Shown here piece after piece: positions 33,439 through 44,222 of a stretch of DNA of 55,031 bases (positions are counted from its first letter, which is position 1; each line of letters opens with the position of its first letter). The notes below the pieces were generated by a model. That model was given only the letters and a program-made list of their open reading frames with translations, had not been told where the DNA came from and ran no database searches. The stretch comes from Gnetum montanum. Its lineage: Eukaryota > Streptophyta > Gnetopsida > Gnetales > Gnetaceae. The DNA lies in NCBI GenBank assembly GCA_015680685.1, contig MNCI01004170.1, positions 1,845,946 through 1,900,976 of the forward strand, in the 5' to 3' direction. The translations under genes and the position numbers were made by a program.

Positions 33439-34855
33439 TTTCTATTATTCCTCTCTACAATACCATTTTTCTACCTACTATAAAACATCATGAATTCCTA
33501 TTTTATTCCATGTGTATTACAATGGGATTTAAATTCAATTAAATTAAGTTCTTCTCCACCATCTAATCTTAACACTTTAACTATAAAATTACTTTCATTT
33601 TTAGTCCTTATTTTAAAATGAACAAACTTTACAAATACTTATGACTTATGTACTAATCCATAAAGCCACACCATTCAATTGAAATCATCAACAAAAACAA
33701 CCAAATATTTGTCACTTCTTATTCTTTGTAATGAAAAAGATCCATAAACAACCAACTATTATAGTTAATAGGAGTTGATTTCTCAATGTTTACAAAATAG
33801 TAAATGGTACATCTTTTTAATTCTATAACCTTTATATTCAATGTTACAGTTTGCATCAAATTTGGAAATTTCTTGATAGAATTGCTACATTTTTACTAAA
33901 TATTTAATGTTTATGTGATGTCATCATAGCATTTCATCTTAATCAGTGGACAAGTATATTCTTTTGACATAATGATTAATTAGTTTAAAGATTTCATTAA
34001 ATAATATACTATAGATCATAGCTCCACCACCATGGTGTACAATGTTATAAGTATGTTCATGATAATATTTATTAAATTTAATATTTAAACCATATTAACA
34101 ACCTAATATACATAGATCAAAGTCATGGAAAACCTTGCATTGTAATATACATTCTTTAAGTTTAGATTGAAATTTTCATGTTTCCACACTTGATGATCTT
34201 AATTAAGCATCTATCCATAATCCTTACATAGTAAAGATCTATTTTATTTTTAACATTAAATAACAAGGACAAATCATCAATAAAATGATGAGAATACAAA
34301 AATTAATATATATAGAATCATCAGACATTTCATTAGTCATAGTGAAAGCATTAAAATTAATAATAAGAGGTTTAGTTTGAGTTTCCTCTTTCACAACATT
34401 TGTAGACCCAAGCTTTGAATTATTTTTTTCATTATTCTTCTCATTCAATTTCTTAATCATATTTTTGGCAAATTTATTTGTTTGACATTTGTTCATCACC
34501 TTTTCCTTAAAATTATTTATATCATCATAACAATTATTGATGTCATGGTTGCCTCTTTCTTGCAAATATGACAATATCATGACAATTGTTTTCACTTCTG
34601 ATTATTTCTTTCTTTGCTCACCATAGCTTGGAAGATAATCTCATCATTGCTTGATAAATAGGTCTTCATCTTAACTTCTTCTTCTAAAACCTTTGCATAT
34701 AACTCTATCATGGTGTACTTCTTACCATCATTCTTCATCATCTTATGGAAAACATCATATACTAGTGGATGTGATCTTAAAAGACAAAATTTAATGGTTT
34801 CATAAGATATCTAAGCATTTTGTACTTGAAAACTAGCTTGTAATGTAGAAATATT
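33437..34855 (-). mobile_element. Copia element E2, right part (gag to integrase)
   Basis: Minus-strand translation gives a gag C-terminal region with the zinc knuckle CHICKK...NHDINNC (about 34580-34530, one residue too many between Cys and His, possibly a frameshift), preceded by a segment like YDVFHKMMKNDGKKYTMIEL (about 34760-34700). After an unreadable part comes integrase: KYLVVFVDDFN (about 33710-33675), VKVLRLDGGEE (about 33575-33545) and NGIVERNNRN (about 33470-33440), carrying the two Asp and one Glu of the DDE triad in copia spacing. The frame is then cut by LTR D2. Stops are frequent. The 5' LTR was not identified. Confidence 0.75.
33440..33715 (-). pseudogene. Copia integrase core, interrupted by LTR D2
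   Basis: The DDE motifs are visible: VVFVDDF (first Asp), LRLDGGEE (second Asp; usual LRSDNGGEY) and NGIVERNNR (Glu; usual NGVAERKNR). One stop follows DDFN. The insertion falls right after the last motif. Confidence 0.8.
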
Positions 34856-34858
34856 TTA

Positions 34859-34985
34859 GGGGTTGTTGAACCTAAAATAATTGAAATATAGGTACACCCC
34901 ACCTAGAACTCTATAACTTAGCATTAACCACCAAAATTGAACCCATGACTTAGAGTTTCCAAATTAAGAGTCTTACCACTAGAAT
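34859..34985 (-). mobile_element. tRNA-derived SINE, copy S1
   Basis: In minus sense it contains an A-box-like CTAGTGGTAAGACTC, a B-box-like GTCATGGGTTCAATTT and ends in AATTATTTTAGGTTCAAC. It matches copies at 42994-43128, 50636-50770 and 51278-51415 along its length. It sits at the edge of the copia E2 gag region. Confidence 0.65.
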
Positions 34986-35713
34986 CAAATCCATGACTTA
35001 GACAAGTGTGGTAACAAGTTCATCATTCTTTAATCTCAAGGGGTTTAGCTAATTTTAAGAAGAGATAATTTTTCATCCATTATTTACTTCCAATGCCTCA
35101 AGATTTTTTTCACATTTTATAGGTTTAGTCTTGCTTCTCAAAAAGTTGGAAAAATTCTCTATATATGCTGAAGGTAATAAGCATTTGTGCGATCTTAATG
35201 TTTTCATCCACTATGACAAATTCAGCCAATCTATTTTAAGAACCCCATCCAGAGCTTCCATACATTGTAATTCAAGCCATTTAATACTTGACTTCGAACA
35301 ATGGTGGATACATTCTCACCCCTATCATTATTGTGTAGAATTATCTTTGCCAACTTTTAAGAACCACAAATCTCTACATAACTCACTCACTATCAAGATC
35401 TAATATGATGTGAACTTTTCCAGGATTTTAATGAAGTGAGAATTTATGGGCACAGAAAAGCAAAAATATTACCATTGGCTCAATTCAACTAAAAGGTGAA
35501 CTTATTGATATATTAGTTTAACTAGGTTAAAGAGTCTTATTTAAGTGATGTGAAATGTCAAAACTAAAGTGAAATAACAAGCAACCATAGAAAATTGAAT
35601 AGTTAAGTCAATCAATAATTAATACCAAGTTTAGATAATATTTACTGTGAGATTAGGTTATACACTGAGAAATTAATTACACCATGATAGTAAATAGATT
35701 AAGTGATGGTGAT
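34986..35713. other. No gene recognised
   Basis: AT-rich gap between SINE S1 and element A5. The 90-codon plus-strand frame at 35131-35403 matches nothing I know. The gap may hold the 5' end of copia E2. Confidence 0.3.
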
Positions 35714-36528
35714 TGATGAGCGGTGAGGTATCCCTACACTCAACCATACAAATATGAGTGTACACGCATGATCTAGTCGCATTCCAAGGACTAAGTGCTT
35801 ATGCGCCTTTACAGAACCCGGATAGGTTAGTTAATTGTTTTCTTCCCAAGCTTACTTATATAGCATGATTGTATGGTTAAGTAAACTTGAGGTCAATGAT
35901 TTTTTATATATTTTGATGTTTTATGTCCTGGTGCTACAAAGGGAGAAGTGAACTAATTAAGTAACCAATTTAAATTAACTAATTGACTATGCTCTAACTA
36001 GTCCTAACACCAGCATCCGTTCCCACTAGCCATACACATCCTGAATTAGTGCAACACTATTGGGATTACCCAACACTAATCATTACTAGGTTACCAAGTG
36101 TTCCATGCATGCTCGAAGTGGTCATATTGAGTGTGCTTACTTTGGGGAGTTAACAAGGAGAGAGAGAGAACATTAATTAACTAAGGAAAGCATTAAATAA
36201 CTATAAATAACACTAAATAAGCAATTCTAAATACTGCAAGGTTTATCACAAAGTTCATTTTTATTTTCGGTCACAAGGTGCGCTTAGGTACACAATGCTC
36301 GAATAAAGATCCATTTGCTCTATGACTCCTCCTGTGGGCACTCAGAAATAATTCTAACTCTAAGAAGGGAAAAAGGCAAGAGTTCGGGTAAGGGACTAAG
36401 ACTAATTTAACCCACTATTGTCAAACCAAGTGCACCTGCCTCTTATTTATAGGTGACAAGACATGCCCCGATATTGGATGTTTGATATCGTGTACTCGAT
36501 ATCGCGGATGCGATATTGCGGCTCATCA
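35714..36528 (-). repeat. 3' LTR of element A5
   Basis: Left end TGATGAGCGGTGAGG, right end GGCTCATCA, followed by the polypurine tract. The U3 at 36472-36520 has four GATAT-type repeats: GATATTGG, GATATCGTG, CGATATCGCGG and CGATATTGCGG. Confidence 0.9.
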
Positions 36529-36542
36529 TACCCCCACAACTG

Positions 36543-38380
36543 AATGAAAACTTATCCTCGGGTTCCTTACAAAATGTTGGGAAGGTATGGGATTATTGAT
36601 TGAATGAGAACTGACAACAATAGGGAATAACAGACTCAAAGTGCCAAATGGACGAATTGACAAACATATTACAGCATTGGTGTTCACGCCCATTTTGATG
36701 AACATCGTACATAGATGACATCTCGACCCTCATCCAACAACTTGAAGAGAAAAAAAGAGAGAAAAGAAAATGAGGCACGTTGATGTGCATTTCATTATTC
36801 ATCCATAGCCACATGACCAAACTTGTTCCTTGTGTAAACGCTCCAGCTCCAATCCATCCCGAGTGCTTCCTTCTATCTCGATCCATTGTTCATGTAATTG
36901 CCATCTGCACACACAACACAATCACTAATTAGCAAGGATAGATAAGCCATAATGCAGTTGATACCTTACCTCAATATAAGTGCATTGGTTGGGTTGTGGG
37001 TATGACAAATACTGGGTTAGAGGTTTTTAACTGATAACTACCCAAGGTGTAGGGGTGAGATAGATAATTGAATGGAAAAATTTGTGATAGGGCCCCCACA
37101 ACTAAGAGCGAACCTCCAGTAGTGATAGGATGGAAAAACTAAAGGAACAATGAAGATGAGGGAAATAACAATGGTGAAGCCAATATAAATGGATGTCATG
37201 GATGGGGATGAAATAAGAAATGGTTGATTGCAAAGAATGTTTAAGGGAAAGAACTTAACAATTGCACCAAAAAGGAATGCTAGTGGGTCCTCCCCAAAGC
37301 AGGCTCATGCCTTTTATGCCCTGACAGACCCACAAACCAAAGAGTCTATAGGCTCTCGGAATGACATATGGAAACAATGGTTAAGAACTTACCCACAAGA
37401 GTTTACCGAAGACTAACAATGCGTCAACCAAGACATAGACTAATCATAAAATTGGCAATGAGGTGGAATATGGAAAGAAATATGGAAGGGGAGGAGGAAA
37501 TGGAATGGAATCCCAAGAGGAAGGTTGTGTAAAGTCCCTTGTGTATTATGTGGTTACAATGACTGAATAAAATTCATCCCAAGTCTAGACTCACCAACCA
37601 CATCCAGTGACCTCGCATCAATACATTTGACTAACCCATCCTCGTGAAGCAACAAGAATGTGTTCATTGAGTCACCACCATTCCAAGGAGAGAAAGATAG
37701 GGAAGCAGGAAGTGAGAAAGGGCCTTAGTTAGAGGGAACCTTCAGGCATGGGTAACATGTCTTTCCAATGCCATAACCAGTGTTTGTAGCCCATGTTTCT
37801 TTATTATATCTAAGGGGTATGCTTTGAATTCTCATTAGTTTTTTTTTTGTGTGAGAACCACACCATGTAAAGACTTATTTAGATTCATTCAACTTCCTAA
37901 TATTTGGTCAATAGCGGAATGGTAGAAAACCCATGAAAAGCATCCAAGTACCCAAGAGAATAGCTAGCACAAGTGTGTCAAATCCCCTTGAAGTCACACC
38001 CTTTTCAACCATTAAGTCCTTCCTTGGTATGAAGAATACCAAGTCACCAATTTATTAATAAGTTTATTTAGAGAAAGGGATAGTATAGTTCCAAAGCCAA
38101 GGGAGACCATAATGTTGAATGGATGAATGGACGACGTGGACTCATTGCCTATTTTATCAAAAGAACCATATCTTAGCATCAACATTGAAAATCAAAGGTA
38201 AAAACCAAACATTAGCAATCAGCATTATTATAGTCCAACCCACCATCATGAGCACTTATTATATGACGAATGAAAGTAAATCAAGCAAAGAAATAGTAAA
38301 AATATGAACGATGGTGTAAAAAAATAAGTAAAATTGAAAAGATGTGTAAAAAAAATACAAAAAGAGCTAAGGGCTTAGAA
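36543..38380 (-). other. 3' domain of element A5, no readable gene
   Basis: Bases 36543-36680 match the A4 sequence next to its polypurine tract and 37020-38380 match A4 28620-29950. The segment between (36690-37020) replaces A4's accessory frame with unrelated sequence. Short frames here (36593-36886 minus, 37228-37416 plus) have no recognisable domain. Confidence 0.5.
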
Positions 38381-38429
38381 TGGTTAGCATTGGCGGCCAT
38401 CTCCCCCATGACTGAGTTGGAAGGAGGAT

Positions 38430-39255
38430 GTTCGAAATAACGAGTAGGGTTGTCCACCAACATAGGTAGTATTGGTACTGGCTGTTCTAGGCTCATGGAA
38501 AGGTTTGGTTTGTTGGATGTTGACCAAAAATTTTTTATTCGGGCTCTCAATTTTGTAAATCATCATGGCCCCTAAAGGAAAAGTTGCATGAATGATATAA
38601 GGTCCTTTCGACAGTGTTTGAAATTTAGTGCATTGTGGCACATGTGTGGGGTTCCAATAAAGGACCTTATCTCCTGGTTGGTATTTAACGTTCCTAATTT
38701 TTAGGTCATGACATCATTTATTAAAGGCCTTGTGCAATTCATTAGATGACAGGGTGACTAATCGATTCTCATCTAGCAGGTCAAGGTTCATTAATCGTTC
38801 TTTTTGTGCTAGATTAAGGTCAAGGCTAAGATCGCACATCGTAGATAGTGTACGGAGTTCTGCTTGAATAGGAAGCATTGGGAGTTTTCCATACACTAAC
38901 TCATAGGAAGAGTAGCCTATAGGGAGTTTCCATGAGGAGCGGTATGCCCAAAGAGCATCATTCAATTTGGTGCTACAGTCTCGCCTATATTTGCTAATGG
39001 TTCTTGTCAATATTTTTGTAATCTTCCTATTGGTTACTTTAGCTTGACCATTCACTTGAGGATGGTATGGTGTAGTTAGTTTGTGTTTAACTCCTAAGTG
39101 TTGCATCAACTTTCAAAAAGTCGCACCTATAAAATGTGTGCCATTGTTAGAAATAAGTACACGAGGCACACCAAACCTGTTAACAATTTGTTGTTGAACA
39201 AATTGTGCAGCGGTAGATGATGTACAATTTGTAATAGCAGCTGCTTCTACCCATT
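38430..39255 (-). pseudogene. Truncated Athila-type integrase (A5)
   Basis: The minus strand reads WVEAAAITN (about 39252), RFGVPRVLISNNGTHF (about 39184-39137), an in-frame TGA, then GVKHKLTTPYHPQVNGQ (about 39095-39045), DALWAYRSSWKLPIGYSSYE (about 38968-38909) and LVYGKLPMLP. After a frameshift the tail has KGPYIIHATFPLGAM (about 38608-38564) and VNIQQTKPFHEP. This wording (DALWAYRTA.KTPIGMSPY.LV.GKACHLP; KVNG.RLKPF) is typical of Athila integrase. The first catalytic Asp is deleted and the second is Asn (ISNN instead of ISDGG), so it is inactive. It identifies the family A lineage. Confidence 0.85.
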
Positions 39256-39275
39256 GGACATTGGACATTGTACAA

Positions 39276-39293
39276 ATCGTGCGACGATGTCAA
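39276..39293 (-). other. Degenerate primer binding site of element A5
   Basis: In minus sense TTGACATCGTCGCACGAT follows the LTR end. It is a decayed form of the tRNA-Asp-type site seen in A4 and A6, and sits only about 20 bases from the integrase remnant. Confidence 0.55.
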
Positions 39294-40084
39294 TGATGAG
39301 TGATGAGGTATCCCTATGCTCAACCATATGAATACGAGCGTACACGCACGATCCGGTCAAATTCCAAGGACTAAGTGCTTATGCGCCTTTACAAAACCCA
39401 GACGGGTTAGTCAATCATTGTCTTCCCAAGCTTACTTGTATAGCGCCATTGTATGGTTAAGTAAACTTGAGGTATATGATTTTTTATATATTTTGATGTT
39501 TTATGTCCTAGTGCTACAAAGGGAGAAGTGAACTAATTAAGTAACCAATTTAAATTAACTAACTGACTATGCTCTAACTAGTCCTAACACTAGCATCTGT
39601 TCCCACTGGCTGTACACATCCTGAATTAGTGCAACACTACTGGGATTACCAAACGCTAATCATTATTGGGTTACCAAGTGTTCCATGCATGCTCAAAGTG
39701 GTCATACTGAGTGTGCTTACTTGGGGGAGTTAACAAGGAGAGAGAGAACATTAATTAACTAAGGCAAGCATTAAATAACTATCAATAACATTAAATAAGC
39801 AATTCTGAATACTACAAGGTTTATCACAAAGTTCATTTTTATTTTTGGCCACAAGGTGCGCTCAGGTACACAATGCTCGAATAAAGATCCATTCGCTTTA
39901 TGAATCCTACTGCGGGCACTTAGAAATAATTCTGACTCTGAGAAAGGAAAAAGGCAAGAGTTCGAGTAAGGGACTAAGACTAATTTAACCCACTATTGCC
40001 AAACCATGTGCACCCGCCTCTTATTTATAGGCAACAAGACAAGCCTTGATATCGGATGTCCAATATCACTTGGAAGGCTCATCG
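39294..40084 (-). repeat. 5' LTR of element A5
   Basis: 791 bases. The U3 (40050-40080) keeps only two GATATC-type repeats where the 3' LTR has four, which accounts for most of the 24-base length difference. TATA is CTATAAATAA in minus sense near 40030-40021. Confidence 0.85.
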
Positions 40085-40620
40085 ATGACAATGAAATAAC
40101 ACACAATGAAAATAGTAAAATGAAAATAATGGTTTGCTTATTTTCTTAATACAATAAGTTTCTATTCACATTCTAGCACATATTTCTCAAGGTTTACGCA
40201 AGAACCTAGAACTTCATAATTTAATACTCTCAAGCATAATATCAAGAGAACTTATAGTTTAACATTAATTTATACTCAAGGTAATGTTGAACTTCATGTA
40301 TATTCAGATGCATATTGGAAAGATGACTTAGATTATAGAAAGTCAACTTTAGATGCTCTCATTTTTTATAGGCCAAACTCAACATATTTGAAGACCAAGA
40401 AGTAATCTTTAGTTAGTTGTTCTTCATTATCATCATTGTCCTAGCCTTGTCCCAATAAAATGGGGTTGGCTACATGAGTTCTTTTTCGTCATTTGCCTTT
40501 ATAAAAAGCTAGGTCTTTATTTATTTACTATTTCTTTAAATCATCTTCGATCATTTCATTGATGTACATCACATCTAGGGAATGCCCTAGCATTTGTAAA
40601 ATTTAAAAAAGAAACTCATC
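40085..40620. other. Spacer with RTE-LINE-like 3' tail
   Basis: Mostly AT-rich. At about 40438-40479 AGCCTTGTCCCAATAAAATG followed by GGGTTGGCTACATGA matches a phrase common at the 3' end of plant RTE-type LINEs and derived SINEs (CTTGTCCCAA....GGGGTCGGCTACATG). No reverse transcriptase was read nearby, so at most a 3' fragment. Confidence 0.45.
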
Positions 40621-40639
40621 CATGAGATTTGGCAAGGTT

Positions 40640-41110
40640 TTACAGCTAGATGCCAACCTAATGCTAACCTTCCTCCTTTCATATCCAAGCTTGGGACCTA
40701 CATTAGTAGAGTTAGCCTTTCTTCATATGAAGCTAAATTTGTTTCTATGGTTGAATGTCTTTACCATGTTTTATGACTCATACTACTACTTTCACAAATT
40801 GGTTTTTTGAGATAAATTGCTTAATTGATTTAGATGTTAACAATATTGTAGCTTTTAATCTTTCTAAAGAACATGTGCTACATAAGAAGTCAAAGCACAT
40901 TAACCAAAAATATTATTTCATAAAAGATGAAAGTAAATAAGGGTATAATAAAACCTAAATATTTTGAAAATAATTAACAATTGGAAGACATGCTTACAAA
41001 ACCTCACTAAGAAAACAAGATGGACTATCATATGAAGAAAATTAGCGTAAGGAAAATCTATGTTCAACATCCAATATATTCACATATGCATTACACACTA
41101 AAGAATAAAG
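40640..41110 (+). pseudogene. Copia RNase H / pol C-terminus (E3)
   Basis: Plus-strand frames read EAKFVSMVECLYHVL (about 40729-40773), LSKEHVLHKKSKHI (about 40859-40900), then NQKYYFIKDE, and after frameshifts MLTKP and MDYHMKKISVRKIYVQHP (about 41020-41073). Copia RNase H and the pol end usually read EAEY.A......WL, H.R.KHI...YHFIRE and LTK.L....F. The fragment leads into an LTR at 41111. Upstream pol is absent. Confidence 0.7.
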
Positions 41111-41460
41111 TGTTGGTTATAGTATGAATTGAATGTTTGCTTTTAGTCTCTATGCTTATGCTTTAATATTACTTTGTCATTATTTAGTCCTTATACTTTT
41201 AAAGTTCATGTTATAAGTTATTAACTAGGTTTAAAGTCATGGACTTTGTTTAAAGTTTGCAAAAAGGTTTCATAAATACAAAGGGCACCACATGTATCTA
41301 TAGTCCCTAAATCATGCCTTAAATGAAGAAGTTGAATTTTTCAAAGCCAAAAATAGGGATGTCCCCTGACATATGAGAGTTGATTTTGTATTTTTCAAGC
41401 ATTGTTGAGTTCATTTGTTCAAGTTCATTGTAATAAAACTTTCTTTTTTAGAATTGCTAT
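41111..41460 (+). mobile_element. Start of the 3' LTR of copia fragment E3
   Basis: Begins TGTTGGTTATAGTATGAATT right after AAAGAATAAAG, a weak polypurine tract, at the end of the copia pol remnant. It contains CATAAATAC (about 41273) as a possible TATA box and AATAAAAC near 41432. The end was not located, so the right border is approximate. Confidence 0.5.
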
Positions 41461-42993
41461 CAAATGAAAAAGGATTTTTAAATGTTTCAAAGCTTTTATT
41501 TCATTTTCTTGTGGTTCTTATAAATTCATTCTTCCATTTCTCATAATCTTTTTTCCACTTTTCACATTATTTTCACATTTGAATTTATATATCTAATATT
41601 TCATTAAAGCTACATTAGAATTATTAATGTTTATTGCTTTAAGCATTAGATATGAATGTTTTCTATCTTAAAGCTCAAGATTAAATCATTCTTGAAAGTT
41701 TAAGGTTCTTGTTGAAGGGAATTTATCACATAGAAGTTATATTTCAATGAATTTCAACTAGTTCTTGTTAGATTCGACTTTCTCCCAAGTTGTGTAGATC
41801 TAAACCAAATTTGAATCAAAACATATCAAAATTGATCAAGATTAAGATGTTTAAAGATTAAAGTTCCATGCCTATATATTCATATCGATCTAGGCAGTTT
41901 CCAACAATAAGAATTTAACCTTATTAATTTGCATTACCAAAAGTAGTGAAATGAGACAAGAAAAGTGCAAAAAAATTGAAGCAACATCAAGCTTATTGAT
42001 CTTCAGCCATCTAGCAGTTTGAAGCAATAATGATCAAACATTATTAATCAACATTGATTCACATGCTTTACAATGAGTGATGGTACTACATTGATTCTCA
42101 TCACCAAAACAATGTTCAATGATAGTATTGCTTGAAATTCCAAAGATGACCAAAATCAATATCTAATGATTTTATATCGTTGCTTACCAATTCCAAGCAA
42201 TCTTCAATAATAATGTTGAACTTTTCTTAACATAGTTTGAGTTTGTACAATCCCAACTCACTCATGCCTCTAATAAGAAGGTTTGAAAATGAGAGGTGGT
42301 CCAAGTAGTTAGCTCATTGTATGACAAAGATTTGCAAGAGGTTGTTAATTTGAGTCACACCTATGACACCTTTATGCTCTATGTAAATCCTATAAAAGTA
42401 TCTTGTTAGCAATATAGAACTAAAAGGTTCATTACTAAAAATGACATTGAAAGTATTGTACTAGATAAAAACTATCAATTTAGTATTGCAAATTCTAAAA
42501 AGAATGATTGTGTAACAATTGAAGTTCTATAATTAAATTCTAAGGTACAAAACTATGATAAAAGAACCAACGATTCTATGGCAATAACAACACAAAAAAT
42601 AAAAAATAAAAAAAATAGAAAGTTTGGAAAATTCTTAAGTTGAAGATATCCAAAATTAAGATTAGATTTAAAGAAAGTTCAAATAATATCCTAAGAAGAC
42701 TAAATTAATTTAAGGTAAAATTAGATTCAAGTTACAATGAAGTTCAGTAGTGAGATCTAATTCACAACTGAAAAAGTAAAAATCTCATCTGATCATGTAT
42801 TTGAAAGATTGAAGAATTAGAGTTTCAAACTTGTGAAAGATAGTAAATAGTTTTAGCTTTACACTAAGATCTACATTAGGTAAAGGTTTGACAATATTAA
42901 AATATAAGATATTCATGATTGAGTATGATACCAAAGAAATTCAAATGTCTAGACTGAATTCAGATCGCTATGTATATAATATTTAGAAAGAGG
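41461..42993. other. No gene recognised
   Basis: AT-rich, stops in all frames, no repeat border seen. It probably contains the end of the E3 LTR and old transposon sequence. Confidence 0.3.
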
Positions 42994-43128
42994 GTGTTGG
43001 AACCCCAAAATAATTGTAATATAGGTACACCTCAAAATGTATAATCCAATTAGAACTTTATAACTCAGCATTGACTAGAATTAAACCCATAACTTTCAAA
43101 TCAAAAGTCTTACCACTAAGCTAACAAG
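42994..43128 (-). mobile_element. tRNA-derived SINE, copy S2
   Basis: In minus sense it starts with TTAGCTTAGTGGTAAGACTT (A box) and has a B-box-like GTTATGGGTTTAATTC. It ends in CAATTATTTTGGGGTTCCAA. Same family and orientation as S1, S5 and S6. Confidence 0.7.
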
Positions 43129-44222
43129 AGTAATATGGTTTAGTAATGTAAATTGTATATAGGTTTGAGAATATCCCATCAAACTATAACTTAATGTAAC
43201 AAAACTTTAATCTTTATCTTTTTAATTAATCTTTCAGATTCTGTTGTAGCTTGTGCCATCGGCCACATCCGGTGAAGGTGAAGGCATGAATAAAGCTTGT
43301 TTTCAACTGTGTTAACTTCAAAAAAATACAAAAAAACAAATGTCAAAAAAGTTTCAATTCAATAAAGGGTTTCATGCTGGTACCATGCTCTTTCATGAGC
43401 CGCTGATGATATAATTAATCAATGATACGATACAAGTTAATAACACTATTTTATTCCAATTGACCCTAAATAAGCATAATTTCCGTGTACCGTAAACACC
43501 ACCGCCACCACTAATAACCTTCCCAAATTCAGTCAAAGTAAACTAAAAAATTAAAAGGACTATAGAAGCAAGCATAACATATCACTTACGAAGCAGTGTG
43601 CCACCAACCCATCTACTAATTGTTCAATGAATGGCTTAAACAATCACACAAAGTGCATTACAATGACGATACAATGAAATACTGCAATGCTACCAACAAA
43701 CACTATTTTATGTAATAAACCCAATGGGTTTCCTTTCAAACATAATTCAAAAACTGCATATCAATTTACGCATTAGCAAGAGCTAAAGCCTGGACATGAT
43801 TTCTAAGCATTAAACTCAAAATGTGATGTTTAACTAATCAGGCCATACAAATAAAAGTGTATATGCAATGCTCAGATAAAATTGTATTAAATCATTTCCC
43901 TTTTTTCATATTTTGAAATCTCCTTAAATTATTTTCAAGTTGACATAGTTGTTTTACTGGAAAATTCTCAGTAAAACATAAATTTATCTTTCCTACACAT
44001 AAATGCAACAGTCAACAATGTCAGTTTCACTGGATGCAAAAGAACATATCAAGTGTTTTGGTCAAAGTAGAAACAACCGTAAGGATAGGAAACCTCCTTT
44101 CATGTAATACGTTTTGCTTGTTAGACAATGTAAACATCCAGCAATCGGAGCTTCTTTGAAATACACTGCTAATCCAAATGAACAAAATCTTGAAATAAAT
44201 CTACTGTTGTTAAAAGCACACT
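43129..44222. other. Downstream flank of the PPR gene
   Basis: On the minus strand this is the 3' flank of the PPR gene and should include its 3' untranslated region, but I found no clear AATAAA hexamer within 200 bases of the stop. On the plus strand TTTCAG (43225-43230) followed by 90 non-AT-rich bases and AATAAAG (43288) looks like a last exon, but no reading frame supports it. Confidence 0.3.

Larger units (their letters stand above)
35714..40084 (-). mobile_element. Two-LTR family A element A5 with large internal deletion
   Basis: The 5' LTR is 39294-40084, the primer site 39276-39293, the integrase remnant about 39255-38430, the 3' domain 38380-36543, the polypurine tract 36529-36542 and the 3' LTR 35714-36528. 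gag, protease, reverse transcriptase and the first half of integrase are missing; the primer site runs almost directly into the integrase core. The LTRs are 815 and 791 bases, with mainly transition differences. No clean target duplication is visible (GTGAT left; the right flank begins GATGAC, and the last LTR base has changed to G). It shares the 3' domain with A4 but lacks A4's accessory frame. Confidence 0.85.

Noticed and set aside
35709-40090. Target duplication around element A5
   Set aside because: GTGAT on the left and GATGA on the right do not match with the borders as read, so the element is called from its LTR pair and internal features only.
43225-43300. Last exon of a plus-strand gene (TTTCAG ... 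AATAAAG)
   Set aside because: No upstream exon or reading frame supports it; only splice-like and polyadenylation-like strings.
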